From an uncultured Cetobacterium sp. (lineage in GTDB: Bacteria > Fusobacteriota > Fusobacteriia > Fusobacteriales > Fusobacteriaceae): 38,281 nucleotides of DNA. Location of the stretch: positions 1 to 38,281 of the forward strand of contig CAKOHT010000015.1 of the NCBI GenBank assembly GCA_934085975.1, in the 5' to 3' direction. Positions 17,829-27,125 of this stretch are shown one piece after another (the first letter of the stretch is position 1; the number at the start of each line of letters is the position of its first letter). A program made the translations under genes and the position numbers. The notes under the pieces were generated by a model. That model had not been told where the DNA came from. It saw only the letters and a list, made by a program, of their open reading frames with translations, and made no database searches.

Positions 17829-17857
17829 TTGATTTAATTATTTAGAAGTAGTATATT
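17829..17857 (+). promoter_or_regulatory. Promoter for Cys-rich protein and clpB
   Basis: TTGATT (17829-17834), 17-base spacer, TATATT (17852-17857). No CIRCE-type repeat is visible between here and clpB. Confidence 0.65.
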
Positions 17858-17892
17858 TAAAATATGAATTTTTTATTTATTTGGGAGGTATT

Positions 17893-18195
17893 ATGAATTA
17901 TAAATTTAATCAAAATAAAAATTGTGAGTTTTTCCCATGCCATAAAATGGAGAACACTGAGAACTTTAACTGTTTATTTTGTTATTGTCCACTTTATATG
18001 CTAGGAAATGAGTGCGGAGGTAAGTATAAATATACAGCTGGCGGAATTAAAGATTGTTCTGACTGTATTCTTCCTCATATTAAAGATGTAGGTTATGACC
18101 ATATACAAAAGAAAATGATGGAGGTCATTGAAATTGTTAGAAATGAACATCTAATAGAAACTGGAGAAGAAGACAAAGTAATCAGCTTAAAATAA
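17893..18195 (+). CDS. Cysteine-rich small-domain (zinc-ribbon-like) protein
   Basis: 100 residues with nine Cys in the spacing of the Cys-rich small domain family: CEFFPC-H, NCLFCYCPLY, ECGG and DCSDC, ending in an acidic helix. Four pairs of Cys suggest a metal-binding knuckle, probably zinc; the role is unknown. The ATG at 17893 has GGGAGG four bases upstream; an in-frame TTG at 17881 overlaps that SD and is unlikely. clpB begins 33 bases downstream with no terminator between them, so the two are probably co-transcribed. Confidence 0.82.
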   Translation: MNYKFNQNKNCEFFPCHKMENTENFNCLFCYCPLYMLGNECGGKYKYTAGGIKDCSDCILPHIKDVGYDHIQKKMMEVIEIVRNEHLIETGEEDKVISLK

Positions 18196-18228
18196 TTTAA
18201 TTATCTTTAATATTGAGAGGTGATGTTT

Positions 18229-20799
18229 ATGAATCCTAATAATTTTACAGAAAATTCAATGCTCGCATTGACTGATGCTCAAGCTATTGCTCAAACTTAT
18301 ATGCAGCAAAGTATTAAACCTGAAATACTAGCACTTGCTTTAGTGGCTCACAAAGATGGTCTAATTGTTAGAGTTTTAACAAAAATGGGAGTTAACACAA
18401 ATTCTTTACAAAATAGCTTGGAAGATCTTTGTAATAAACTTCCGAAAATTCAAGGAGCTACTAATACTTCGATTGGATTGGACGCTAAAACAAATGAGAT
18501 CTTAATGGAAGCACAAAAACTTATGCAGTTGATGGGAGATTCCTATATTAGTGTAGAACATATTTTTCTCTCCTTACTTGATAACACTAACTTTTTGGCA
18601 AAATTAGGAATTGACCGTATTCTATTCGAAAAAACTATTTTAGAAATTAGAGGTAATAAAAAAGTTGATTCTCCTAATCCTGAAGTCAAATACGAAGTTT
18701 TAGAAAAATATGGTCGAGATTTAGTTGAATTGGCTCGTCAAGGTAAAATCGACCCTATCATTGGACGAGATAGTGAAATTAGAAGAACTATCCAGATTAT
18801 ATCTAGAAGAACAAAGAATAATCCTGTGCTAATAGGTGAACCTGGAGTGGGTAAAACTGCTATCGCTGAAGGATTTGCACAAAGAATATTAAATGGAGAT
18901 GTACCTGATTCTTTAAAAAATAAAAAAGTATTCTCTTTGGATATGGGCTCTTTAATAGCTGGTGCTAAATTTAGAGGGGAGTTTGAAGAGCGTCTAAAAG
19001 CAGTTTTAAAAGAAGTAGAGGACTCAAATGGTGAAATCATTTTGTTTATAGATGAGATACATACAATTGTTGGTGCTGGAAAATCTGATGGTGCTATGGA
19101 TGCTGGTAACTTATTAAAACCTATGTTAGCTAGAGGTGAAATCAAAGTTATTGGTGCTACAACTTTAGATGAATATAGAAAATATATTGAAAAAGACCCC
19201 GCTTTAGAAAGACGTTTCCAAATTGTTATGGTTAATGAACCAAGTGTTGAAGATACAATTTCTATCTTAAGAGGTATCAAGGAGAAGTTTGAAGTCTATC
19301 ACGGTATCCGAATAAGTGATGGTGCTATCGTTGAAGCTGCTGTTCTTAGTAATAGATATATCCCAGATAGACAACTCCCAGATAAAGCCATAGACCTTAT
19401 TGATGAGGCTGCAGCTATGATTAGAACTGAAATGGACTCTATGCCTGAAGAGTTAGATCAACTGACAAGAAAAGTTATGCAGTTAGAGATTGAAAGAGAA
19501 GCGTTAAAAAAAGAAACTGATCCATATTCCAAAGAGAGGCTCGAAATATTAGAAAAAGAACTCTCTAGTTTAACAGAACAAAAATCTCTTTTAAAAGCAC
19601 AATGGGAAAATGAAAAACATGATTTGAATAAAGTTAAAGATATAAAATCTGAAATTGAAAAAGTAAAACTTGAAATTTTAGAAGCTGAAAGAAAATACGA
19701 CTTGAATAGATTAGCTGAACTAAAATATGGTAAATTGGCTACTCTTGAAAAAGAACTTATTCAAGAGCATGAACGTCTTGAAGAAATCCCTATCAATAGA
19801 CTCGTTAAACAAGAGGTTGGAGTTGAGGAGATTTCTGAAGTTATATCTAAGTGGACCGGTATTCCACTATCTAAACTTATGGAAAGTGAAAAAGAAAAGC
19901 TTTTAAAATTAGAAGATAATCTTAATGAGCGAGTAGTTGGACAAGAGGAAGCTGTTAAAGCAGTATCTGAAACTATTTTAAGAGCTCGTGCTGGTCTTAA
20001 GGACCCTAATAGACCTATTGGTTCGTTCATATTTTTAGGACCTACTGGGGTAGGTAAAACCTATTTGGCTAAATCCCTAGCATATTTTCTATTTGACAAC
20101 GAAGAAAATGTGATTAGAATAGATATGAGTGAATACATGGATAAGTTTTCAGTCACTAGATTAATTGGTGCTCCTCCAGGATATGTTGGATATGAAGAGG
20201 GTGGACAACTAACTGAAGCAGTTAGAAGAAAACCATATTCCGTTATTCTTTTTGATGAAATCGAAAAAGCCCATCCTGATACATTTAATATTCTTCTACA
20301 AGTTCTAGATGATGGTAGATTAACTGATGGTCAGGGTAAAATTGTAGATTTTAAAAATACTTTGATTATAATGACTTCTAATATTGGAAGCCATTTAATT
20401 CTAGAAGAGCCTAGTTTAAAAGAAGAAACTAGATTTCAAATTCACCAAATGCTTCTTTCAAATTTTAGACCTGAATTTCTAAATAGAGTTGATGAAACTA
20501 TTATATTTAGAGGTCTTGGACTTAAAGAGATTAAAAATATTGTTCATCAACTTTTAGGAGCCTTAGAAAATAAATTAAAAGAAAGAAAAATCCATTTTAA
20601 AATCACTGATGGAGCAGTTGAATTCTTAGCGAAAACTGCATATGATCCACAGTTTGGTGCTAGGCCACTTAGAAGATATATTCAAAAGTATATTGAAACT
20701 GAAATAGCTAAAATTATCTTAAAAGGTGAGGTTAAAGAGAGGGAAACTGTTGAAGTTGACTATAAAAATGAGAATCTTATCTTTAATATCCTCAATTAG
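18229..20799 (+). CDS. clpB: ATP-dependent disaggregase ClpB
   Basis: 856 residues, normal length for ClpB. It is the AAA+ hexamer that works with DnaK to rescue aggregated proteins. An N-domain (1-145) starts [16 protein letters not shown]-1 has Walker A GEPGVGKT and Walker [10 protein letters not shown] with the pore motif [10 protein letters not shown]; the coiled-coil middle domain spans about 390-530; AAA-2 has [23 protein letters not shown], pore GYVGYEEGG and Arg finger FLNRVDE. It has the long middle domain and no ClpP-binding loop, which separates it from ClpA/ClpC. I chose ATG 18229 (SD GAGAGGTGA) over GTG 18220 and ATG 18223. The first AAA-2 Walker A is followed by Tyr-Leu-Ala rather than the common Glu-Leu. 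Confidence 0.97.
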   Translation: MNPNNFTENSMLALTDAQAIAQTYMQQSIKPEILALALVAHKDGLIVRVLTKMGVNTNSLQNSLEDLCNKLPKIQGATNTSIGLDAKTNEILMEAQKLMQLMGDSYISVEHIFLSLLDNTNFLAKLGIDRILFEKTILEIRGNKKVDSPNPEVKYEVLEKYGRDLVELARQGKIDPIIGRDSEIRRTIQIISRRTKNNPVLIGEPGVGKTAIAEGFAQRILNGDVPDSLKNKKVFSLDMGSLIAGAKFRGEFEERLKAVLKEVEDSNGEIILFIDEIHTIVGAGKSDGAMDAGNLLKPMLARGEIKVIGATTLDEYRKYIEKDPALERRFQIVMVNEPSVEDTISILRGIKEKFEVYHGIRISDGAIVEAAVLSNRYIPDRQLPDKAIDLIDEAAAMIRTEMDSMPEELDQLTRKVMQLEIEREALKKETDPYSKERLEILEKELSSLTEQKSLLKAQWENEKHDLNKVKDIKSEIEKVKLEILEAERKYDLNRLAELKYGKLATLEKELIQEHERLEEIPINRLVKQEVGVEEISEVISKWTGIPLSKLMESEKEKLLKLEDNLNERVVGQEEAVKAVSETILRARAGLKDPNRPIGSFIFLGPTGVGKTYLAKSLAYFLFDNEENVIRIDMSEYMDKFSVTRLIGAPPGYVGYEEGGQLTEAVRRKPYSVILFDEIEKAHPDTFNILLQVLDDGRLTDGQGKIVDFKNTLIIMTSNIGSHLILEEPSLKEETRFQIHQMLLSNFRPEFLNRVDETIIFRGLGLKEIKNIVHQLLGALENKLKERKIHFKITDGAVEFLAKTAYDPQFGARPLRRYIQKYIETEIAKIILKGEVKERETVEVDYKNENLIFNILN

Positions 20800-20800
20800 A

Positions 20801-20826
20801 AAAAGGGACTATTTAAAGTCCCTTTT
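20801..20826. terminator. Bidirectional terminator between clpB and sepF
   Basis: 10-bp stem AAAAGGGACT (20801-20810) / AGTCCCTTTT (20817-20826) with T tracts on both strands (TTTTTT on plus, TTTTT on minus). It serves the convergent clpB and sepF transcripts. Confidence 0.88.
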
Positions 20827-20830
20827 TTAT

Positions 20831-21139
20831 CTATCTTCTATGGTATCTTGGAATAATCTCTTCCTCTTCATCAAACCTTGGATTTGATAGATCTTTATAA
20901 TCTAGCTCGTATGATTTATTTTTAGGAATTGAACAATATATTTTGTCTCCAGGATTAATTACTTGCCCCTCTTGTATATGTACAGCTCCACTAATAAAGT
21001 CTAAAACTCTTTGCGATTTTTCAGAATCTAAATCACATAAGTTTATATGAACTATTTTTTCAGATTTTATGTGTTCTACACATTTTAAACAATCCTCAAA
21101 TCTAGTGGGTTTTAAAAAAATTATATCGATATCTGCCAT
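20831..21139 (-). CDS. sepF: SepF-family cell division protein, core domain only
   Basis: 102 residues. The SepF core is recognisable: KPTRFEDCLKCVEHIKSEK, VHINLCDLDSEKSQRVLDFISGAV and a GDKIYCSIP strand near 72-80. SepF polymerises and tethers FtsZ to the membrane in Firmicutes, Actinobacteria and some diderms. Here the gene starts directly at the core: the usual N-terminal amphipathic membrane-targeting helix and linker are missing, and the preceding gene ends 36 bases upstream, leaving no room. The ATG has GGAGGG upstream. The C-terminus is a short acidic-then-basic tail (DEEEE..RYHRR). It may need another protein to reach the membrane. Last gene of its operon. Confidence 0.82.
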   Translation of the reverse strand: MADIDIIFLKPTRFEDCLKCVEHIKSEKIVHINLCDLDSEKSQRVLDFISGAVHIQEGQVINPGDKIYCSIPKNKSYELDYKDLSNPRFDEEEEIIPRYHRR

Positions 21140-21175
21140 TTATATACCCTCCTTTTTTATAAAATTATACACTAT

Positions 21176-22117
21176 TTATAAATTTTCTACCACTTTTTTT
21201 ATAATTTCCTGTGGTGAAAGTTCAGTTGTAAACCCTGCTGCTTTTATATGACCTCCACCGCCAAAAATTCCTGCTATTCTATTTACATCTGTATCGTGCT
21301 TACTTCTTAAGCTACCCTTTATTTTTCCGCTCTCTTCCTCTCTTAAAAATAGAGAAACTTCACTTCCAGTATAGTTAATTAACTCTTCTACGATACCTTC
21401 TGTATCATCTTTTACAGCATTTAACTCCTTTAATGCTTTATCAGACAAATAAAAATACATTAATTTTTTTTCCTCTACAAAAACCATCTCACTTAAAGCT
21501 TTTCCTAAAACTTTCATCCTTTCATAGGATTTTGTCTTAAAAAAATCATTTACAATCTTATTATTATTTACGCCAAGTTTCATCAACTCAGAAGCAACCA
21601 AAAATGTTTTATCAGTTACATTACTATGAGCAAAATTTCCAGTATCATTAACTAATCCTAAATAAAGAGCCTCTCCCATCTCCAAACTAATCTCTATATC
21701 TAAATCTTTTAACAATGAATACATTATCTCCGAAGTTGATGATATATCTTTTACAATATTTATATCTCCATATCTAGGATTACTTATATGATGATCTATA
21801 TTTATTTTAAATATATCTCCTATCAGTTCCATAACTTTTCCAACTCGCTCTGTTGTAGCTGAATCTACAAAAATAGCCAAATTATAATTAGGAGCTATGA
21901 TATCCTCTATTTTTTTTATTTTATCACACCCTTTCAAAAAGGTGATGTTTTTTGGTACATTATCTTGTAATACAAAATCTATTTTTTTGTCTGGATATTT
22001 TTTTTCAAGTCCTAGTAAAAGAGCTAAGCCTGCTCCTACAGTATCTCCATCTGGATTTACGTGCCCAACAATAACTATACTATCGCTCTGCTCTATTTTT
22101 TCCTTTATCTCCTTCAT
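21176..22117 (-). CDS. nrnA: DHH-family phosphoesterase, NrnA-like (oligoribonuclease / pAp phosphatase)
   Basis: 313 residues. Motif I GHVNPDGDTVG (18-28), VDSATTERVG, the DHH motif NIDHHISNPRYGD, VNDTGNF, and the DHHA1 C-terminal glycine motif GGGGHIKAAGF: the full set for NrnA-type enzymes. These degrade nanoRNAs and dephosphorylate 3'-phosphoadenosine 5'-phosphate in the cytoplasm with Mn2+. It lies between yitT (12 bases upstream) and sepF in a long minus-strand operon. Symbol by family resemblance; RecJ-like size is excluded by length. Confidence 0.9.
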   Translation of the reverse strand: MKEIKEKIEQSDSIVIVGHVNPDGDTVGAGLALLLGLEKKYPDKKIDFVLQDNVPKNITFLKGCDKIKKIEDIIAPNYNLAIFVDSATTERVGKVMELIGDIFKINIDHHISNPRYGDINIVKDISSTSEIMYSLLKDLDIEISLEMGEALYLGLVNDTGNFAHSNVTDKTFLVASELMKLGVNNNKIVNDFFKTKSYERMKVLGKALSEMVFVEEKKLMYFYLSDKALKELNAVKDDTEGIVEELINYTGSEVSLFLREEESGKIKGSLRSKHDTDVNRIAGIFGGGGHIKAAGFTTELSPQEIIKKVVENL

Positions 22118-22129
22118 TCCTTTTCCTTC

Positions 22130-23023
22130 CTATTTTTTTAAAGTGGTACTACCTATATCAAAAGTATAACCTCTCCCTAATACTTCGTGCACATCTGAGA
22201 CAACAACAAACGCCTCTTTATCAACCTCTGTTATAAGTTCTTTCAATAAAAAAATCTCTCTATTTCTAAGAACTGTTGTCACTACATCCCTTCTATTTTT
22301 CGAATACAGTGCTTCCGCTTGATAATAATTCCCTGTTTTTCCTAAATCTTCTACGATTATTTTCCGTACTTTTTCAACCTCAGAGGTAACTATATACGCC
22401 ATTTTAGCATTTCCTAAACCATCTATTAATTTATTTATAACAATCCCTGTCGCATACAGATTTACCAAAGCATACAACGCTTTTTCTGCACCAAAAATAT
22501 ATGCTGCCAATAAAACTACTGTTGAATCTATCAATATTAGCGCTTGACCAATTGGAATTCTAAAAAATTTATTCAATATTCCTGAAATTATATCACTTCC
22601 ACCAGTCGTTCCACCATTTTTTATAACAGTTCCTAACCCAACACCCATCAAAAGTCCTCCGTATAGAGTCCCTAAAAATATATTACTCGGATTTGTAAAA
22701 TCTATTATCTTATCTACCTCTGGTACAACCTTCTTCACCAATTCAACATTCAGAGATAAAAAAGAGATTCCCGCTAACGTTTTAAGACCATATGATTTTC
22801 CAAATATTTTAACCCCTATTATAAATAGAGGTATATTTATAACAAATATCAAAGCTCCAACAGAGATCCCTGTCATATAGTTTATTAAGATTGAAAGACC
22901 AGTTGCTCCACCAGGTGCCAAATTAGATGGTACTAAAAAAGCGTTTATTCCTATTGAAGCAATTAATGTCCCAATATAGATATATATGTACTCTCTCAAA
23001 ATCTTAAGTTTTTTTCTTTTCAA
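22130..23023 (-). CDS. YitT family membrane protein (DUF161 + DUF2179)
   Basis: 297 residues. Five to six membrane segments in the first about 200 residues, with family motifs FLVPSNLAPGGATGLSIL and KNGGTTGGSDIISGILN, followed by a soluble DUF2179 domain (about 205-297). The family is common in Firmicutes and lacks a settled function. I prefer the TTG at 23023 because GGGGGA lies 7-8 bases upstream. A TTG at 23044 would overlap the hprK stop but has no SD. Both TTG options mean a weak start, so translation may be coupled to hprK. Confidence 0.9.
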   Translation of the reverse strand: MKRKKLKILREYIYIYIGTLIASIGINAFLVPSNLAPGGATGLSILINYMTGISVGALIFVINIPLFIIGVKIFGKSYGLKTLAGISFLSLNVELVKKVVPEVDKIIDFTNPSNIFLGTLYGGLLMGVGLGTVIKNGGTTGGSDIISGILNKFFRIPIGQALILIDSTVVLLAAYIFGAEKALYALVNLYATGIVINKLIDGLGNAKMAYIVTSEVEKVRKIIVEDLGKTGNYYQAEALYSKNRRDVVTTVLRNREIFLLKELITEVDKEAFVVVSDVHEVLGRGYTFDIGSTTLKK

Positions 23024-23040
23024 TTCAAATCCCCCGCTTC

Positions 23041-24963
23041 TCAATCATTATAATTTTTATTTTTTAACTCTTTTAAATAAATCTCTTCTGAATTATATCC
23101 CATTCTTTTAGCCATAAGGTTCATGACAGCAATCTCCACCATAGCTGCCGCATTTCTTCCTGAAGATATATATAATTTTATTTTAGAAATCTCATTTCCT
23201 AGCAAAACCTCTGTTAGTTCTTGATAGTCCATAGCTGTCAAATAATCCTCACTTTTTAGTTCCTGAAGTTCAATTATCATATCTAGTCTTTTGCTGATTC
23301 TGACTGCTCCAACACCGTATAAAGCTTTAACATCTATAATACCTAGCCCTCTAATCTCCATAAAATACGGCAATTTTGATGCTCTTCCTGTTATATCACC
23401 TATTACACCTTTTTCAAATCTAACCGAATCATCAGCTATTAACCTATGCCCTCTATGAATAAGCTCTAAAGCTGTTTCACTTTTTCCAATTCCACTTTTT
23501 CCCGTCAGTAAAACTCCAAAACCATATAATTCTACAAAAACTCCATGAACAGATGTTGAAGGTGCAAAATAATTTTCTAAATAAGCACTAAAAGTGGCCA
23601 CAACATGACTTGGTCTATCCAGCTTCGTCTCTAATAAAATTATTTTTTTTTCAATAATTTTATTTAAAAAATAATCTGGAATATCTTTCACTCCTGAAAT
23701 TATAATCGCTGGAAAATCTTCATCCAAATATCTTTCTAAATTTTTCTCCTTGTCAACTGCTGGTATACTATCTAAATAGTTAAACTCAGTTTCTGTAAAT
23801 AGTTGTAGACCTTTGTATCCCTCTTCGCCATACATATCAAAATAACCGGTAAGAGCTAGAGATGGTCTATAAACCCCCGTTGTCGTAATGTACCTATTAT
23901 CTAAAAATTCCTCTCCATTTAAAACGCTTAGATTAAATCTAGATTTTATATATCTAACTGGCATACTTGTTTTATCATTCACAACTAAACCTCTCTTTTT
24001 ATTTTCTCTATTTTCTTCAATCAATCTTTTAGACTCTTTCCAAAAATACTCTGCCGAATTTACACCCGTTTTTTTTAATCTATAGTTTATAGCTGCAGTT
24101 TCAATTATAATCGCCAAATTTCTTCCTTTTCTTACAGGAAGTGTCACCTTTGGAATTTTAAAACCTAAAAATTCTTCATAGACCTCATCCAATCCTAATC
24201 TATCATAAAATTTTCTTTCATCCCATTTTTCAAGTTCAATCAACAAGGTAATTTTTTTTCTTTTTCTTGTACTTTTTATTCCAAAGTGTGTCGTAACATC
24301 TATATCATTCCCATCTTTTCCAAAAAGATAGAAATGGCTATCCCCGCTCTCCTTATCCGATGTATTAGAGCCTAATATAAATCTGTTAGCTATATTTTGA
24401 ATCTTTAATCTAGTATCTGTTATAAACTTATGTCCTCTTTCTAGAAGTTCAACTGTTGCACCAAGCCTAGCATCCTCATACCCTTTCAAAAGTATTCCAA
24501 CTCCATATATATCAAGAAGTATACAATTATCAATTATCATCTCTTCAGCTAATACTTTTTGTAAATAAAATTTAGCATTTCTAATAAATTCAATAGTTTT
24601 ATTATTTGATTTTAATATAGGCTTTTTATATTTTTTACCTATCTCAACAATTTCATCTACTATACTATTTTCTACAGTCACAATAAGGGCTGGAAAGGGA
24701 TAACTAAGATATTTTTCAAGTGTCTCTCTTCTCTTTTGTTTTTCCACTCTTTCTAAATATCCAATCTCTTTTCTACCTAAAACATTAATGTTACTTTGTA
24801 ACTCCTCTCCCTCTGGAAAGAAACCACTCAATTCATAACCAACTCTATAAATACTTTGAGTTCTTATCTCTTTTTCCATATCTACATCTAATAGTGGAAT
24901 CAATCCTAAAACATCTGCTAAATCATTAACTTTTGGAAATTTTCTTACTATAACTCTTTCCAT
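23041..24963 (-). CDS. hprK: Tandem-duplicated HPr kinase/phosphorylase, N-terminal half degenerate
   Basis: 640 residues, twice the usual about 310. Residues 335-640 are an HprK copy with active-site features: His473 (VHGVF), Walker A GKSGIGKS (488-495), Glu496, IADD (Asp511/512), and MEIRGLGIIDVKALYG (535-550, Glu536). Residues 1-330 are a second, similar copy whose P-loop reads GYEDARLG and whose His and second Asp positions are Asn146 and Thr184, so it cannot bind ATP normally. Yet that half keeps the canonical downstream lobe (YDRLGLDE, GFKIPKVTLPVRKGRN, 253-291), which the catalytic half has altered (ELKSEDYLTAMDY..SSGRN). HprK phosphorylates HPr of the sugar phosphotransferase system on Ser46 and reverses it. 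SD GAGGAG before the ATG. The two halves probably act together in the oligomer (inference). Confidence 0.93.
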   Translation of the reverse strand: MERVIVRKFPKVNDLADVLGLIPLLDVDMEKEIRTQSIYRVGYELSGFFPEGEELQSNINVLGRKEIGYLERVEKQKRRETLEKYLSYPFPALIVTVENSIVDEIVEIGKKYKKPILKSNNKTIEFIRNAKFYLQKVLAEEMIIDNCILLDIYGVGILLKGYEDARLGATVELLERGHKFITDTRLKIQNIANRFILGSNTSDKESGDSHFYLFGKDGNDIDVTTHFGIKSTRKRKKITLLIELEKWDERKFYDRLGLDEVYEEFLGFKIPKVTLPVRKGRNLAIIIETAAINYRLKKTGVNSAEYFWKESKRLIEENRENKKRGLVVNDKTSMPVRYIKSRFNLSVLNGEEFLDNRYITTTGVYRPSLALTGYFDMYGEEGYKGLQLFTETEFNYLDSIPAVDKEKNLERYLDEDFPAIIISGVKDIPDYFLNKIIEKKIILLETKLDRPSHVVATFSAYLENYFAPSTSVHGVFVELYGFGVLLTGKSGIGKSETALELIHRGHRLIADDSVRFEKGVIGDITGRASKLPYFMEIRGLGIIDVKALYGVGAVRISKRLDMIIELQELKSEDYLTAMDYQELTEVLLGNEISKIKLYISSGRNAAAMVEIAVMNLMAKRMGYNSEEIYLKELKNKNYND

Positions 24964-24974
24964 TTTAAGCTCCT

Positions 24975-25163
24975 CTAGTCATTTTTATAGAAATCCTTAT
25001 CTCTTTCTTTATATGTTTTATCGATTTTTTCTAAAACCATGCTTTTATGTTGCTCTCTTTTTATATACTCATTTTTCAAAATAATTATGTGTTCGTATAA
25101 AAAATATCCAATCACTATAGTTATTATAAATGTAAAAATTTTAAAAAGAATTCTACCTCTCAT
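24975..25163 (-). CDS. Small single-span membrane protein
   Basis: 62 residues. One hydrophobic segment (about 7-27) after a basic start (MRGR), then a Lys/Glu-rich helix that could be a short coiled coil. Its ATG overlaps the folC stop (TAATG) and GAGGAAG lies about 9 bases upstream; hprK starts 11 bases after its stop. The tight packing supports a real gene. The topology resembles small bitopic division proteins such as FtsL/FtsB, but no family motif is seen and I do not assign a role. Confidence 0.65.
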   Translation of the reverse strand: MRGRILFKIFTFIITIVIGYFLYEHIIILKNEYIKREQHKSMVLEKIDKTYKERDKDFYKND

Positions 25164-26398
25164 TACTTTAATACTTCCTCTTTAAATTTACTCAACAAAT
25201 AAAATGACCCACAAAATAAAATAGCCTTTTTATTTTCTGCTTTAGCCAAATTGAATGCTTCTATTAGGTCTTCTCTATAATCTTTATCCTCTTTATTGGA
25301 CTTCTCAAACAACTCTAAAGCACTCTCTCCCCTCATGTTTTCAGATAGGGATGTAAAAATAATCTTACTTACATTGTTTTCCAAAATTTCCAGTATTTTT
25401 TTAGAATCTTTATCTTTTAATATTGAAACTACCGCTATAATTTCATCTTTTTTAAATCCTGCTCTTAAAGTATCACAGAGTGTTTGCATCCCATCTTCGT
25501 TATGTGCTCCATCCAATATAATCACATTTTTATCTGTCACTATTATTTCAAACCTACACTGCCATTTTACTTTCTCCACACCTTTTTGTATCACTTTTTT
25601 CTCTATACCTAACTCTTTTAAAACTTCATACGCACATAAAAAGTTTTTGTATTGATAATTTCCAAACAGTGAAAAATTATATGTAGTATCCTCTATTTCA
25701 ATGATAGTCTTATAACTTTTAAAATCTAAAAAGTATCTAGATTCTTTATATTTTTCAAGTACATTTATATAATTTTTACTTTTTTCCTCAATTCCCTTTA
25801 AAAATTCTAAATTTGAACTACCCACTATCACTTTAGATTTTTTCTTTATTATTCCAGCTTTTTCACAAGCTATTTCATAAATATTTTTTCCCAAAAAATC
25901 AGTATGGTCTAAGCTAACATTTGTTATGACACAAATGTCTCCGTCCACAATATTAGTGGCATCATACCTTCCACCCATACCTACTTCAATCACTGCATAT
26001 TCAATTTTTTTATCCGAAAAATATTTAAACATTATAGCTGTCGTAACTTCAAAAAATGTTGGTGTTAATTTTAATGCTTCTATTATTGACTTTACATAAG
26101 AATAGTAATACGCAATCTCTTCATCACTTATTTCAATACCATTAACTGATATTCTCTCATTAAATTTTAAAATATGAGGGGATGTATACTTCCCAACTCT
26201 TCTATTATCTTCTATTAAAACCTGTTCTATTGTTGTTGATGTTGATCCTTTCCCATTTGTTCCAGCTACGTGAATTATTTTATAATTCTTTTGTGGATTT
26301 CCCATAGCTTCACAAATATCCTCTATATTTTTTAAACCCAGCTTTATTCCATGCAGTGAGTAGGAATATAACTCGTTTAATAATTTTTCCATATTCAT
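25163..26398 (-). CDS. folC: Folylpolyglutamate synthase / dihydrofolate synthase
   Basis: 411 residues, Mur-ligase family. The P-loop HVAGTNGKGST (near 43-53), TSPHILKFNERI, VGMGGRYDATN, NVSLDHTDFLG and the C-terminal LDGAHNEDG are all diagnostic of FolC. It adds glutamate to dihydropteroate and to folates in the cytoplasm. I chose ATG 26398 because AAGGTGG lies five bases upstream; the in-frame GTG at 26407 is part of that SD. It follows mtnN in an operon that also carries hprK. Confidence 0.95.
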   Translation of the reverse strand: MNMEKLLNELYSYSLHGIKLGLKNIEDICEAMGNPQKNYKIIHVAGTNGKGSTSTTIEQVLIEDNRRVGKYTSPHILKFNERISVNGIEISDEEIAYYYSYVKSIIEALKLTPTFFEVTTAIMFKYFSDKKIEYAVIEVGMGGRYDATNIVDGDICVITNVSLDHTDFLGKNIYEIACEKAGIIKKKSKVIVGSSNLEFLKGIEEKSKNYINVLEKYKESRYFLDFKSYKTIIEIEDTTYNFSLFGNYQYKNFLCAYEVLKELGIEKKVIQKGVEKVKWQCRFEIIVTDKNVIILDGAHNEDGMQTLCDTLRAGFKKDEIIAVVSILKDKDSKKILEILENNVSKIIFTSLSENMRGESALELFEKSNKEDKDYREDLIEAFNLAKAENKKAILFCGSFYLLSKFKEEVLK

Positions 26399-26420
26399 TT
26401 TTTCCACCTTAGTATCTGTT

Positions 26421-27116
26421 TTATATTAGCTCTAACATTCCTTCTATTATTATTTTTGAATTTTGTGCTGCTAATTTTACAAATTCATCAAAATTCATAT
26501 TTGCATCATGATTAGCTTTATCTGATATTGATCTTATAATTACAAATGGTTTTTTCAACACGTAACAAACATGAGCAACTGCCGCTCCTTCCATCTCTGT
26601 ACATTCAGCTGTAAAAGTTTCTCTTAACCATTTAATTTTCTCATTTGAAGCTACAAATATATCTCCACTAACAATTCTTCCAACAAATACTTTTTCTTTT
26701 CCAAAATTTTTTTCAGCAACTTCTTTAGCTAATTCGATTAAAACTTCATCCGCTTTAAATTTAGAATTTTCCATTCTAGGTATTACACCATAATCATAGC
26801 CAAAAGCTGTACAATCAAAATCGTGTTCTATTAAATCTGTCGACACCACTATATCTCCAATATTTATCTCTGGATTCAACCCTCCTGCCACACCAGTAAA
26901 TAGTACTTTATCCACTTTAAATTCCTGTATTAATAGTGTTGAGCATATCGCAGCATTTACCTTTCCTATTCCACATTCAACCAATACAACTTCTTTTTCT
27001 AAAATTCTTCCTCTATAAAATTTATATCCTCCCAATTCTTTAGTTTCATTTAAACTCATTGCCTCTCTTAACTGAACTACCTCTTCATTCATTGCTCCAA
27101 TTATACCTAATAACAT
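26421..27116 (-). CDS. mtnN: 5'-methylthioadenosine/S-adenosylhomocysteine nucleosidase
   Basis: 231 residues, matching the family length. IGAMNEEV puts Glu12 at the position of the E. coli catalytic-site Glu12; GVAGGLNPEINIGDIV and EMEGAAVAHVC carry the Glu174 equivalent; SISDKAN has the catalytic Asp near 199. It cleaves adenine from MTA, SAH and 5'-deoxyadenosine in the methyl cycle and recycles quorum-signal precursors. It starts 9 bases after the acyltransferase gene with AGGAGGG before its ATG. Confidence 0.97.
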   Translation of the reverse strand: MLLGIIGAMNEEVVQLREAMSLNETKELGGYKFYRGRILEKEVVLVECGIGKVNAAICSTLLIQEFKVDKVLFTGVAGGLNPEINIGDIVVSTDLIEHDFDCTAFGYDYGVIPRMENSKFKADEVLIELAKEVAEKNFGKEKVFVGRIVSGDIFVASNEKIKWLRETFTAECTEMEGAAVAHVCYVLKKPFVIIRSISDKANHDANMNFDEFVKLAAQNSKIIIEGMLELI

Positions 27117-27125
27117 TTTTCCCTC

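Noticed and set aside
18738..19280. 180-codon open frame opposite clpB
   Set aside because: It lies wholly antisense to the conserved AAA-1 domain of clpB, has no SD, and its composition mirrors the clpB codons. It is a shadow.
23041..24963. hprK double length as two genes joined by an error
   Set aside because: The frame is continuous, with a linker of natural composition between the halves, and the halves differ strongly in sequence, so recent tandem duplication or an assembly artefact is unlikely.
25296..25655. 119-codon plus-strand frame
   Set aside because: Fully antisense to folC; no SD and no recognisable protein features.
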